From Halobacteriovorax sp. GB3 (lineage in GTDB: Bacteria > Bdellovibrionota > Bacteriovoracia > Bacteriovoracales > Bacteriovoracaceae): DNA of 64,000 bases. Positions 8,249 to 17,097 of the stretch are shown one piece after another. The position numbers and the translations under genes were made by a program. How positions within the stretch are numbered: position 1 is the stretch's first letter; every line of letters starts with the position of its first letter. The stretch covers positions 744,001 to 808,000 of the forward strand of contig NZ_JAQSLN010000003.1 in the NCBI RefSeq assembly GCF_028649655.1. The letters run 5' to 3'. The notes beneath the pieces are model-generated. The model was not told the DNA's origin. It saw only the letters and a program-made list of their open reading frames with translations, and did no database searches.

Positions 8249-8725
8249 TTAGTTTATCTGACACTCTCTCATGACATTGAGTAGCTCTGGGTCTTCAAGC
8301 TTTATCATCGGGCGAATAAAGCGTACGACACTACCATTCTTTCTTAAGATATTCACAAGACGACACAAGAGCACCTTAGGGTGTTGCCCATCATCAATGC
8401 GCTTTACGGAAGTAATATCGTATTTTGAAGAATAAAAAACACGAAAGAGGTGTTCTTTGTATTCGAGTTTTACCTGCTGACCTGAGAAGTTCTGCATCTC
8501 TCTTCCAAGAGCATCATCATGAACGGAGAAATCCCAAGTCAAATGATCACCACTACCAAGATCAAGTGTTCCCTCATAGGTCTTAAAAAGCACACCTTTT
8601 TTAGTGATCTTCACTAATTTACCGGCCCTTAGTCCATTAGAAACTGGAAACGATAAAATCCCCCAGCCAATGGCCGCAAAGATGGCAATGAGAATGAGAA
8701 AGACAAAGAAAATCTTTTTTTTCAT
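8249..8725 (-). CDS. Membrane-anchored small protein of the family often mislabelled 6-phosphogluconate dehydrogenase
   Basis: A 158-residue protein with an N-terminal membrane anchor (about residues 4-24) and a beta-rich exported domain. The stretch GLRAGKLVKITKKGVLFKTYEGTLDLG is split here as GLRAGKLVKI and TKKGVLFKTYEGTL. It matches a small envelope family common in Bacteroidetes and Bdellovibrionota that databases sometimes name 6-phosphogluconate dehydrogenase. No Rossmann nucleotide-binding motif is present, so that enzyme name is not supported. One Cys pair (residues about 121 and 155) could form a disulfide. SD AAGGTAAG precedes the ATG. It is divergent from the antiporter gene. Confidence 0.7.
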   Translation of the reverse strand: MKKKIFFVFLILIAIFAAIGWGILSFPVSNGLRAGKLVKITKKGVLFKTYEGTLDLGSGDHLTWDFSVHDDALGREMQNFSGQQVKLEYKEHLFRVFYSSKYDITSVKRIDDGQHPKVLLCRLVNILRKNGSVVRFIRPMIKLEDPELLNVMRECQIN

Positions 8726-8854
8726 GAACTTACCTTATGTCAGTGATTTACTCGTAAATTCTAATGAGAAACTTCTCGTTTGAAAAGCTCTCAATATAAA
8801 TGCTTGGATTTAAACGTTTCGCCGTTTAGAATATTCAAGGTAAAAGGAGTTTAC

Positions 8855-10603
8855 GTGGCCAAAGGACCTTCAGAAGTAATGACTTATCTCGATCTCATCG
8901 TACCTGCCGTAGGTGTAGCAATGATGCTTTGCCTCCTGGGACGAAAGCTCGCAAAGAAATTCAATATTCCAAAAGTTTCGATCTTCATATTTATCGGTAT
9001 CTTTCTTGGACCGACGGGAATTAATCTCTTTAAAAACGAAATGGTCTATTCACTCGACCTATTCACAGAGGCCGCACTCGGACTTATTCTCTTCAATATT
9101 GGAGGAGCTTTTAATAAAGACCTTCTCGCAAAAATTGACAGGCGAAGGATGCTCTTTGCTTTTTCAATGATTACATTCGTCTTTTTAATTACCTTTACCA
9201 TATTCTTTCTTCTCTCACTCTTTGATGCAAGTTTCACTCTGCAAGAACGATTGGCCATTAGTCTCTTTCTTGGTGTGATTTCAATAGAGGCTGCCCCTCC
9301 AACGACTCTTCTAGTCATGAGAGAATTTGATGCAAAAGGTGTCATGAGCCAAATCATCATGATCTATCTGGCCATTGGTACTTTCATGGCGATTATTGGG
9401 GCCAAGATATTTACAATTATCTTTGAAATTTTTGGAGTCTGGGCCTCTGTTGGGGCCGACAGTACCACAAAGATTTTAATGCTCATTTGGTCCATTGTCG
9501 GATCCCTTGGGGCCGGTGTGCTCTTGGGTCTAGGGCTAAGTTGGTGGGAACGTAAAGAAACTAACTTCAGCGATATCTTCTTTGTCATCGTAACCGTCAT
9601 TGTCTTTGGTCAAAGTCTTGCCCACTTTTTAAATTTTGACCCTCTTTTGATTTCCCTTACACTAGGCTTCACACTGGTTAACTCAAGTGATGTAGGAATG
9701 AAAATCCATAACTCTTTTCAAAGTATGGGACTTTCTATCTATGCCCTTTTCTTCGTTATTGCCGGTGCCCACATTCATCTTCAAGAGCAAATACCGACAA
9801 TGGGAATCGTTGGAATGAGCTACATTCTTGCTAGGATTGCCAGTGTCTATTTCTCCGCGAGACTCTCAGAGCGCCTCTTTGATAGAGATTCAAATATTGG
9901 ACATGGACTTGGTCAATCAGTTCTCTCCCATGCCGGTGCCGCACTTGCGATTGTTTCTACAATTAGCTCACGTGAAGAAAAAACAGCACAAACGGTCGTA
10001 ACGATTATTATGACCTCAATTTTTGTCTTTGAAATTCTCGGGCCATTTGCTCTAAAACACAGTCTCTTTAAAGCAGGAGAAGTTGGGGCCACAGGTGATG
10101 ATGCAAAAGATAAAACTTTAAAAACAGAAAAGTCTTTTAAAGACTTAACTAAAACTCTGAAAAAGAATATTGGAATCAGTAAAGAAAAGACTCAGCATGC
10201 GATCATCAATTCAATTGCAGATCTCGTCGTAACTGACATCGTGGCCATCAAGCACAATGCCACTCTTAAAACAGTTAAACAATTCCTCGATCAGCACTAT
10301 ACCTTCTATCCTATTGTAAATGAGCAAATGGAATACTTAGGTAGTATTGATATCGATGTCTTTAAGAAGTTTATGGCCGAAGAAGATACAAGCTTCATTT
10401 TAGCTGAAAATCTAGTTGGAGATACGACCTGTATACCTCTCAATACGCCATTAAACGAAGTCCTTCATACTTTTGAGACCCATGGACAACAGGCACTTCC
10501 CGTTGTTGCTGACAATACCAGAAAATTTATTGGAATCCTCTTTTACAAGGATGTCCTAATCCACGTTGATGAAAAGAAAAATGAATCGAAATTCATTGGC
10601 TAA
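8855..10603 (+). CDS. Cation:proton antiporter (CPA2/KefB type) with C-terminal CBS pair
   Basis: About 582 residues. The first 400 are a polytopic Na+(K+)/H+ exchanger domain: repeated hydrophobic helices, FIGIFLGPTG near the start and LSHAGAALAIV late, with acidic residues inside helices. Residues about 455-580 form two CBS motifs (ADLVVTDIVAI onward, ending GILFYKDVLIHV), which usually bind adenine nucleotides and gate transport. The start is placed at GTG 8855 because AAAGGAG at 8842-8848 lies 6 nt upstream. Starting at the ATG at 8780 would add 25 residues without a ribosome-binding site. Likely role: pH, Na+ or K+ homeostasis in the inner membrane. Confidence 0.85.
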   Translation: MAKGPSEVMTYLDLIVPAVGVAMMLCLLGRKLAKKFNIPKVSIFIFIGIFLGPTGINLFKNEMVYSLDLFTEAALGLILFNIGGAFNKDLLAKIDRRRMLFAFSMITFVFLITFTIFFLLSLFDASFTLQERLAISLFLGVISIEAAPPTTLLVMREFDAKGVMSQIIMIYLAIGTFMAIIGAKIFTIIFEIFGVWASVGADSTTKILMLIWSIVGSLGAGVLLGLGLSWWERKETNFSDIFFVIVTVIVFGQSLAHFLNFDPLLISLTLGFTLVNSSDVGMKIHNSFQSMGLSIYALFFVIAGAHIHLQEQIPTMGIVGMSYILARIASVYFSARLSERLFDRDSNIGHGLGQSVLSHAGAALAIVSTISSREEKTAQTVVTIIMTSIFVFEILGPFALKHSLFKAGEVGATGDDAKDKTLKTEKSFKDLTKTLKKNIGISKEKTQHAIINSIADLVVTDIVAIKHNATLKTVKQFLDQHYTFYPIVNEQMEYLGSIDIDVFKKFMAEEDTSFILAENLVGDTTCIPLNTPLNEVLHTFETHGQQALPVVADNTRKFIGILFYKDVLIHVDEKKNESKFIG

Positions 10604-10630
10604 TGTACCTTATTTTATTAGACTCTGCCT

Positions 10631-11290
10631 ATGAACGAACAAATTGAAAAAACAGATGTAAAAACGCCAAAGGCCACGAGAAAAGATATTCACCTACCGA
10701 GGAGACTCTTTCATTTAACAATGGGAGTTGGCAGTGGAACAATCTACGCTCTTTTTTTAACACACAATCAGGCCGTATACATTCTTGGTACTTGCGCTTG
10801 TTTGCTCTATATTTTTGAACAAGTTCGCCTTAACTATCCAGAGTATTCAGGAACTCTCTCTAGAGTCACGAAGTACTTTCTAAGGGCCGAGGAACAACTT
10901 AAGGAATCGGCGAGTATTCCTTTTGTCATGGGACTTCTTTTAACAATTCTTACCTTTCCAAAAAGTGTCTCGCTCGTTGCCATTTACACTCTGGCCATCT
11001 CTGATCCCCTTTCAGCAATTATTGGAATCAAATTTGGTCGAACACGCATCGTTCCTCATAAGTCATTAGAGGGCTCTCTCGCCTTTTTCTTGTCGTGCTT
11101 TTGCATCATCTGTTTTGTTTATTCACCTTACTTGGAAACAAAGTCGTGGACACTTCTCTTTGTTGCCTTTGCTGTTTCATTTTCAGTATCTGTCTTTGAA
11201 ATGCTACCTATTAAGCTCGATGACAATCTAACCATCCCCATTTTTAGTGCTGTTACGATGTGGCTGGCCCAGACTCTACTTCTTCTATAA
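10631..11290 (+). CDS. CTP-dependent lipid kinase of the dolichol/phytol kinase family
   Basis: A 219-residue membrane protein of the SEC59/VTE5/DGK1 group in the phosphatidate cytidylyltransferase superfamily. Visible hallmarks: PRRLFHLTMG near residue 24, the central loop ISDPLSAIIGIKFGR with HKSLEGS about 10 residues later (the CTP-binding region), and a late LPIKLDDNLTIP. Seven or so hydrophobic helices lie between. Substrate may be an isoprenoid alcohol or diacylglycerol and cannot be told from sequence. It lies 27 bp after the antiporter and its stop is 11 bp before the next start, so coexpression with the esterase is likely. Confidence 0.8.
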   Translation: MNEQIEKTDVKTPKATRKDIHLPRRLFHLTMGVGSGTIYALFLTHNQAVYILGTCACLLYIFEQVRLNYPEYSGTLSRVTKYFLRAEEQLKESASIPFVMGLLLTILTFPKSVSLVAIYTLAISDPLSAIIGIKFGRTRIVPHKSLEGSLAFFLSCFCIICFVYSPYLETKSWTLLFVAFAVSFSVSVFEMLPIKLDDNLTIPIFSAVTMWLAQTLLLL

Positions 11291-11301
11291 AAGGGATTTT
11301 C

Positions 11302-11943
11302 ATGGAAGTTAAAGAACTCCTACAAAACATACCCCTAAACCAGAAGGTTTGCTATCTTGGAAATCAAGAAGACCCAAAAAGGGTCTATTTGCTCTTGCAC
11401 GGTTTTTCACTAACCGGACAATTTATGATTGATTTCTTTAAATCAATTTTAAAAGAAGATGAACTTCTCATTGCACCCAATGCCCCGTTTCCTGCTCCTG
11501 TTCAAACAAAGTCGGGATATAAAGAAGGATACTCATGGTATTTCTTTGATTCGAAGAAAAACCACTACTATATCGATTACCAGAGCGCCTATGCTTGTCT
11601 CTATCCTCTTCTTCTAGATTATAAAGAAGTAGAGACGACTCTCATTGGTTATTCACAAGGAGGCTATCTTGCTCCTTATTTCGCGGCAAATTATCAAGAT
11701 CAATTAAATATAAAGCAGGTCATCACACTCGGAGCTTCAAGAAGGGCCGATTACATACCTGAAAAGCTCGATTTTGATCTCTATTGTATAAATGGAAGTT
11801 TTGATACGATTGTTGAATATAAAAAAGCTATCGAATTATTAGGGCCCTTGTTGAAAAAAGCACAGAGATCAAAACAAATTACGATTGAGCAGGCCCATCG
11901 TCTTAATCCCGAGTACCTCAACTCTCTAAAGAATCTTCTTTAA
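11302..11943 (+). CDS. Alpha/beta hydrolase, phospholipase/carboxylesterase family
   Basis: A 213-residue cytoplasmic esterase-like enzyme. The oxyanion-hole region LLLHGFS is near residue 30, the nucleophile elbow GYSQGG near residue 116, the acid in GSFDTIV near residue 170 and the His in EQAHRLNPE near residue 202: a complete catalytic triad in the right order. ATG at 11302 is chosen over 11260 because AAAAGGGA sits upstream and the earlier start would run through the lipid-kinase gene. Substrate is unknown. Lysophospholipids or short acyl esters are usual for the family. Confidence 0.82.
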   Translation: MEVKELLQNIPLNQKVCYLGNQEDPKRVYLLLHGFSLTGQFMIDFFKSILKEDELLIAPNAPFPAPVQTKSGYKEGYSWYFFDSKKNHYYIDYQSAYACLYPLLLDYKEVETTLIGYSQGGYLAPYFAANYQDQLNIKQVITLGASRRADYIPEKLDFDLYCINGSFDTIVEYKKAIELLGPLLKKAQRSKQITIEQAHRLNPEYLNSLKNLL

Positions 11944-11964
11944 GTATTTTTTAAATGAAAAAAA

Positions 11965-12963
11965 TCAATTGAGATTCTTTCCCTTAATCATATTCATCAC
12001 CTTAGTTTTACGATCTTGATCGAGCTCTCTTACCGTCCAATAATCCACATGAGAAAGTGGATCTTGTAAATTAAATCGAATTGACCAAATAGGTTTGATT
12101 TCATTGGGTACGAGTGAGTAGCGCAAATCACCAATCTCGCCCTCTTTCCATTCAAAGAGAAATTCGTCGCTAAAGAAATTAAATCTTTTCAGATCATGAA
12201 ACTGCTTATTGCTAACGATTTCTTTTTTAGACTCTATATCTAGGGCCTTGACACTCTCACCCGCATAAAATGTAATGTCCCCACTCCAAGAAACACGAAG
12301 AGCATCGACAAAGAACTCTTCACCACTCTTATAGACACTTCTCCATAAAATATTATTGAAGGCCGTTGGCTTAACAATCATTTTTGAGATTGTATGAGAA
12401 CGTGATTTTGCAATCTTTTCAATATAGTTTTTGGCGCGCATTTGTTGGATCTTTCCAAATCCAATATAGATTATGAAAAAAGAAAGACCAATAGCAGAGT
12501 AACGACGCTTTCTAAGCTTCAGGCCCAAAAGACAAAGAATAAGAAAAGGCATTGTCGCTAAAGGATCAATCACAGCAACGATATTCCACGCCTCTCTAGC
12601 ATTTGAAAAAGGCCACAATAAATGTGTTCCATAATTAGTACAAGCGTCAAGAAGACCATGGGTTGCATAACCTAAGAAACAAAAAAGATAAGTACTTTTA
12701 AAACTTAGCTTTGATTTCTTTTTAAAAATAAAATGAAGGAGTACAGCGACAATTAAAGCGCCAAAGGGAATGAAGGCCAAGGAATGCGTTATTTGTCTGT
12801 GATACTCAAGAGTGAAAAGAGGATCAGTTTTAGAGCGAATAATATAATCAAGATCAGGGGCCATTCCAGCAAGAGCGCCAAAGAAGCTTGCCCAAACAAT
12901 GTGCTTTTTAAAATAAGATTGACCGACGCTAGCGCCTAAGACGGCCTGAGTAACTGGATCCAT
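11965..12963 (-). CDS. YdjM-type membrane-bound metal-dependent hydrolase
   Basis: A 332-residue inner-membrane protein of the LexA-binding, YdjM-like family. Hallmarks are the N-terminal MDPVTQAVLGA, GMAPDLDYI with the metal-binding Asp pair near residue 35, YHRQITHSL near residue 54 with conserved His residues, and ATHGLLDACTNYGT near residue 103. Four or five membrane helices are followed by a soluble C-terminal domain (about residues 190-330). The family is believed to be a phospholipase-C-like hydrolase. The true reaction is not established. SD AGAGG before the ATG. It converges on the esterase gene. Confidence 0.82.
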   Translation of the reverse strand: MDPVTQAVLGASVGQSYFKKHIVWASFFGALAGMAPDLDYIIRSKTDPLFTLEYHRQITHSLAFIPFGALIVAVLLHFIFKKKSKLSFKSTYLFCFLGYATHGLLDACTNYGTHLLWPFSNAREAWNIVAVIDPLATMPFLILCLLGLKLRKRRYSAIGLSFFIIYIGFGKIQQMRAKNYIEKIAKSRSHTISKMIVKPTAFNNILWRSVYKSGEEFFVDALRVSWSGDITFYAGESVKALDIESKKEIVSNKQFHDLKRFNFFSDEFLFEWKEGEIGDLRYSLVPNEIKPIWSIRFNLQDPLSHVDYWTVRELDQDRKTKVMNMIKGKNLN

Positions 12964-13324
12964 ATAAACCTCTAATCGTTTAAATATACAACGCTTTGAT
13001 GAGTTTTGTCATGATTATAAGGCACTCTCTTGTTTTTTTACACCATTCGTTTTTATTTGATTTTCACTCTCATTTTGGATGCCTAAACTACCAAGATTAA
13101 TGCAAAAAACAATTTTCTTTAAAAATTAGCTAAGGCCTTTCGTTTACTAAAATCCTCACTTTGCTACTCTGTCTCTAGCTTGGAAAAGGAATTTCAAAAA
13201 CTCAGATTTTGTTGTAGTCCGTTAGTTCAATTAGTACGTCAGTCGTTTGCAAAATCATGAGAGTTTCCGGAAGTTGTTGTTCTAGAAGGTTTGAGCACAA
13301 CTACCGCAGAAGAAGGGCCACCCC
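12964..13324. promoter_or_regulatory. 361-bp leader region of the gliding-like operon and promoter region of the YdjM-type gene
   Basis: No gene is visible. The region must hold the divergent promoters of the YdjM-type gene and of the long plus-strand operon. I found no convincing -35/-10 pair. A short inverted repeat (AGTTGT at about 13272, ACAACT at about 13297) lies just before the first operon gene. The start codon at 13325 has only a weak AAGAAGG upstream, so leader-level control of the operon is possible. Confidence 0.35.
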
Positions 13325-14653
13325 ATGTTCTGCAATACAAAAAACTCTCTGTTCGTTGGTTTATGTGTAACGTTTTTACTCGCTTCATGTAATCAGCAAG
13401 AATTTTATGAAAAAGAATTTCTCGATGGTGCGGCCATTGATAAGCCGAGTACAGAACTACCTTCTGGTGAAGTTTCAAATCCAGACAATGGTGATGGAAA
13501 TGGTACTGTAACGACTCCAGGTAATGGAGGCGGAGATAACTCAACGACAACTCCAGATGATAATGATGATGGAGATAGCTCAACAACGAATCCGGATAAT
13601 GGTGGTGGTGATAACACAACGACTAATCCAGATAACGGGGGTGGAGATAATGGATCAACAGACCCTGATGATGGTGACGATAACACGACAACTAATCCAG
13701 ATAATGGTGGTGGTGATAACGGTACAACTGAGCCAGATGATGGTGGTGATAATTCAACAACTGACCCTGATGAAGGCGAAGATAACAATGGCCCAAGCTA
13801 TGACATCATTACAAATAACTTTGTTCAAAATATTGAAGAACAAGGAAAAGTAGACATTCTATGGGTTGTTGATGACTCAGGTTCTATGAGTGATGAACAA
13901 AACAGCCTAGCAAGAAATTTTGAGATGTTCATTGGAGAATTCATCCAAAAGGATGTTGATTTTAAAATGGCCATCACAACAACAGATGCGACAAGTAGAC
14001 AAAATGGAAAATGGAACTGTAATCCAGATCTACTAGATAAACAATCAGCTGATAAGAGTGAGTCAAAATTTATTCGTGACTTCCAAAGATGTATTAAAGT
14101 TGGAACGAGAGGAAGTGGATACGAAAAAGGACTACACACAGCTGAATCATTCTTTAAAAGATACGAGACACCATCAAACAAAACGTTTTTAAGAGAAGAT
14201 GCCTTCTTAGTGATTGTTTTTGTCTCAGATGAAGAAGATCAGTCTAAAAAAGCATCAGATGACTACTTAAACTTTTACCGTTCACTTAAAAAAGATGAAG
14301 GGAAACTAAAAGTCTTCTCTATTGTCACAAAAGAAAAAGTGAATAGATGGGAAACGGTTGGACATAGATACCTTAACGTATCTGAAAAAACAGGTGGTTC
14401 AACAGCTGATATAAAAGAAGATTTCTACTATGTATTAAGAGATATGGGTGGAAAGATTGTTGATTTACTCGACAAATTCGCCCTAGCAAGAATACCTGCA
14501 ACAAGTGACATTGAAGTCAAAGTTAACGGAACGATCCAAACAGAAGGATATGAACTTGATCAACAAACAGGTTCAGTATCATTTCTCTCAGGATATGTAC
14601 CAGAGCAAGGAGCTCAAATTGAGATTACGTATAAAGTATTAAAGGATAATTAA
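13325..14653 (+). CDS. VWA-domain outer-membrane lipoprotein, CglB-like candidate adhesin
   Basis: A 442-residue lipoprotein. Signal peptide ends in lipobox LASC with the acylated Cys at residue 22. Residues about 45-160 are an Asp/Asn/Gly/Thr-rich repeat spacer. A von Willebrand A domain follows, with metal-ion-dependent adhesion motif D183-x-S185-x-S187 (VVDDSGSMS), a Thr loop (TTTDAT) and VSDEED as the third MIDAS loop. The C-terminal 60 residues are beta-rich. First gene of a ten-gene operon whose other products resemble the Myxococcus gliding machine. There the VWA lipoprotein CglB is the surface adhesin coupled to the motor. That functional equivalence is inference. A general VWA lipoprotein is the alternative. 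Confidence 0.85.
   Translation: MFCNTKNSLFVGLCVTFLLASCNQQEFYEKEFLDGAAIDKPSTELPSGEVSNPDNGDGNGTVTTPGNGGGDNSTTTPDDNDDGDSSTTNPDNGGGDNTTTNPDNGGGDNGSTDPDDGDDNTTTNPDNGGGDNGTTEPDDGGDNSTTDPDEGEDNNGPSYDIITNNFVQNIEEQGKVDILWVVDDSGSMSDEQNSLARNFEMFIGEFIQKDVDFKMAITTTDATSRQNGKWNCNPDLLDKQSADKSESKFIRDFQRCIKVGTRGSGYEKGLHTAESFFKRYETPSNKTFLREDAFLVIVFVSDEEDQSKKASDDYLNFYRSLKKDEGKLKVFSIVTKEKVNRWETVGHRYLNVSEKTGGSTADIKEDFYYVLRDMGGKIVDLLDKFALARIPATSDIEVKVNGTIQTEGYELDQQTGSVSFLSGYVPEQGAQIEITYKVLKDN
13460..13800 (+). repeat. In-gene low-complexity repeats encoding an Asp/Asn/Gly/Thr spacer
   Basis: About eight tandem degenerate units of 11-15 codons with the theme PDNGGGDN then TTT or STT. The nucleotide units (for example AATCCAGATAATGGTGG) are near-identical, so unit number may vary by slippage between strains. 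The spacer would be highly acidic and flexible, and the D/N-G-D pattern could bind calcium. It separates the lipid anchor from the VWA head. Confidence 0.8.
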
Positions 14654-14655
14654 TC

Positions 14656-15372
14656 ATGGCAAAGAAAGTATCGACCTTCCTTCTTCTCACCATTTTTAAT
14701 GCCATGACACTTGGAGAGGTTAAGGCAGAGGAAAAAGACTTGTATAAGTTCCTCTGGCTTGACCCTGACAAGTCAGTTTACGTCTTGCAAAACAAGATGT
14801 TTCCTAAGAGAGGTACTACTTACATGGAGTTGGGGTACCTCTCTCATTTATCAGCGGAGTACCAAGATACGACAGGTGCTTCACTCAAGGTCGGTCACTT
14901 TCTTAACGAACAATGGGCCATCGAGCTTATGTTTAGAAAATACTCTAACTCTGATAACGATGCCCTAACAAGTATTAGAGAAATAAACCAAACTGTACCA
15001 TTTGTGAGAAGACCACTTCAATCAACTTCTCTACTAGCAAAATGGTCTCCTTTCTATGGAAAGATCAATACATTCAATAAGATTTTCTATTTTGACTGGC
15101 ACTTTGCAGCTGGACCAAGTCTTATTGAGACAGAAAGTAATGCAAAAACAGTCGCAGACCCTAATAGTGATACTCGCTACGATAGCGAATCGACAATAGG
15201 TGCCACTGTTAAAACAGGAGTTCGCTTTCACTTAAATAAAAATTGGCAAATCAATATAGATTACGTCAAAGATTTCTATCAAGCACCTGGTGTACTCGTT
15301 GATGGAGTACAAAGACCAGATAAGTGGAGAAATCAAAGTGACGTTATCTTTTCTATTGGTTTTTCATTCTAA
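14656..15372 (+). CDS. Outer-membrane beta-barrel protein (myxobacterial-type gliding/OMP family)
   Basis: A 238-residue exported protein. Signal peptide cleaves near VKAEEKD. The mature part alternates polar and hydrophobic residues and ends with a terminal aromatic strand (VIFSIGFSF), the outer-membrane insertion signal. The start of the mature chain (YKFLWLDPDKSVYVLQNKMF, then PKRGTTYMELGY) recalls the OMP_myx_plus family, which includes barrels of the Myxococcus Glt/CglE set (recollection). It begins 2 bp after the VWA lipoprotein stop, so the two are tightly coupled. Likely the outer-membrane partner of the motor complex. Confidence 0.8.
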   Translation: MAKKVSTFLLLTIFNAMTLGEVKAEEKDLYKFLWLDPDKSVYVLQNKMFPKRGTTYMELGYLSHLSAEYQDTTGASLKVGHFLNEQWAIELMFRKYSNSDNDALTSIREINQTVPFVRRPLQSTSLLAKWSPFYGKINTFNKIFYFDWHFAAGPSLIETESNAKTVADPNSDTRYDSESTIGATVKTGVRFHLNKNWQINIDYVKDFYQAPGVLVDGVQRPDKWRNQSDVIFSIGFSF

Positions 15373-15391
15373 TTGAACGTGGAAGTTGAAA

Positions 15392-16822
15392 ATGAAATAT
15401 ACGATCTTATTCCTCACATTCATAGCACTACAAAGCCAGGCCAGCTATTTAAAGGCGAAGAAGATATATTCTAGTGATTTCTCTAAAGAGAGAGAGCTAA
15501 AAATCTTTAAAGAGCTTTTTCAATCACGCTATTATCATGCTGCTGCGACCTTCCTTAGCGACTATATAGAAAAAGGTGAACAAGTACCTGAAGAACTTAC
15601 TGAATGGGTTGATACACTTGTAATAAAGACAGGTCATGAGGTTTTTGATTCTGTTAGTCCAAAGGACTTAGTGCGACAGAATTCTTGGGCCTTAAAATTT
15701 GTAGCAGCAAATAATCTTTTCAAAAATAATAATTACAATGGAGCAATCCGAGCAATACAAGGATATCCGAAAGATCATAAATTCGCTTCTGAGGCCTATT
15801 TAACGCTTGGCCTCTCTTATGCAAACTTGAGAAATATCGTGAAATCAAATACGCAGCTCGATCTTTGTAGCGAGGTTGCAAATACGTTTGCAAAAGAAGC
15901 TAAGAATGAAAGAATTAAGCGTTATTACACGATACTTTCAGAAAAATGTATTATCAATAAAGGTAGAAATTATTTTTTAGAAAAAAGTTATAAAAAGGCC
16001 CTTGCACAGTACAATTTAATTCCAAAGACTTCATACACATGGCCGTATAACTTAATGGAAATGGCCTGGTCACATTTCTACCTTGAAGATTACAATAGAG
16101 TTCTTGGACTACTGATTACATACAAGTCCCCTCTTATGACAAGCTACTTCTTTCCAGAAGCAGAGTACTTGAGTGCAATTAGTTACTTGAAAATGTGTCT
16201 CTATGATGACTCATCTATTGTTATCGACAAATATACAAATCATTACAAAACAAGAACAAAAGAATTAAAAAAACTCCTTACACAACATAGTAAATCGGAA
16301 ACATATTTTTTGAAACTTGCTCTCACTGATTTAAAAAAATCTGACAAGGTTCACCCATTTATTAGAAATCTCATAACACAGATAAGAAAGAGAATTCGTT
16401 ACTCTCTTGATGTTATCAATCTCAAGAGATCGATTCTCGAATTGAATGTCATTAAAAAGAATAAAAATGATCGTTTCCAACAAGAGTTAGGACAAAGAGT
16501 AAATTCACTCATTAATTGGAAAAGAAGAAAACTTAATCACTTTGTGAAAAGAGAAATGTTTACTTTCATCAATCAAATCCACAGATTTAGCTACGAGCTC
16601 TTTAACGTTTCACTAGAGGTTATTAGTAACAAGAAAGATCTTCTCTACAGAGGTCAAAAGCTGAGTGCAAATCGTGAAAGAGGTAGCTTAGATAATGTTA
16701 AAAGAGAAGAGCTTCAACATTTTTGGTCATTCAAAGGTGCTTTTTGGGCAGACGAACTTGGTGACTACTCTTTTGGACTGAAATCAAATTGCAAAGTTCA
16801 AAAAATGGAGAAGAACTCATGA
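15392..16822 (+). CDS. Exported TPR-like repeat protein
   Basis: A 476-residue protein with a signal peptide (cleavage near SQAS) and helical repeats in the first 290 residues, for example NNYNGAIRAIQGYP, SYKKALAQYNLIP and DYNRVLGLL, spaced like TPR units. A lysine-rich helical segment follows (about 330-430). The ATG at 15392 is preceded by GGAAG at 15381-15385. A TTG at 15386 would only add two residues. The stop overlaps the next ATG (ATGA). Periplasmic TPR proteins are structural parts of the Glt envelope complex. That role is inferred from context. Confidence 0.75.
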   Translation: MKYTILFLTFIALQSQASYLKAKKIYSSDFSKERELKIFKELFQSRYYHAAATFLSDYIEKGEQVPEELTEWVDTLVIKTGHEVFDSVSPKDLVRQNSWALKFVAANNLFKNNNYNGAIRAIQGYPKDHKFASEAYLTLGLSYANLRNIVKSNTQLDLCSEVANTFAKEAKNERIKRYYTILSEKCIINKGRNYFLEKSYKKALAQYNLIPKTSYTWPYNLMEMAWSHFYLEDYNRVLGLLITYKSPLMTSYFFPEAEYLSAISYLKMCLYDDSSIVIDKYTNHYKTRTKELKKLLTQHSKSETYFLKLALTDLKKSDKVHPFIRNLITQIRKRIRYSLDVINLKRSILELNVIKKNKNDRFQQELGQRVNSLINWKRRKLNHFVKREMFTFINQIHRFSYELFNVSLEVISNKKDLLYRGQKLSANRERGSLDNVKREELQHFWSFKGAFWADELGDYSFGLKSNCKVQKMEKNS

Positions 16823-17073
16823 AAATGGCCATCATATCAACAATGCTCTTTCTCTTTTTTAGAGTTGCTATCGCAGATGCTAAAGACAACGTCATTATTA
16901 AATATAAGAAATATGACGAAATTGATCTCGGTAATCTCGAAATTAAAGGAAAGCTCCTAGCTCCAGGAGATCTCTCAGTACAAGAGAGAGACAGAGTTAA
17001 ATTTTCAAGAAAACTATACTTAAGAGATGACTATTTAAAAGAACAAATTAAAGAAGTCTATTACTTGCGTTAA
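16819..17073 (+). CDS. Small exported protein of the gliding-like operon (CglF-like candidate)
   Basis: An 84-residue protein with a signal peptide (ending near IADAKD) and a short charged mature part that includes LEIKGKLLAPGDLSVQERDR. The ATG overlaps the upstream stop, indicating coupling, and GGAGAAG precedes it. Its size, export and position between the barrel/TPR genes and the TolQ-like motor gene recall the small exported CglF of Myxococcus. The match is by context and size, and sequence similarity could not be tested. Confidence 0.6.
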   Translation: MKMAIISTMLFLFFRVAIADAKDNVIIKYKKYDEIDLGNLEIKGKLLAPGDLSVQERDRVKFSRKLYLRDDYLKEQIKEVYYLR

Positions 17074-17097
17074 TCGCAAGATTCATGGGGGGAAGAC

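Noticed and set aside
8249-8725. 6-phosphogluconate dehydrogenase
   Set aside because: Too short, membrane-anchored and without a nucleotide-binding motif.
8780-8854. N-terminal extension of the antiporter from ATG 8780
   Set aside because: No ribosome-binding site, polar non-family residues, while GTG 8855 has an ideal AAAGGAG.
13405-13788. Minus-strand Ser/Pro-rich frame and plus-strand alternate frame across the VWA spacer
   Set aside because: Both are shadows of the tandem repeats; no start site or family-like sequence.
13460-13800. CRISPR-like tandem repeats
   Set aside because: Units are in frame, degenerate, without unique spacers of constant size; they encode the lipoprotein stalk.
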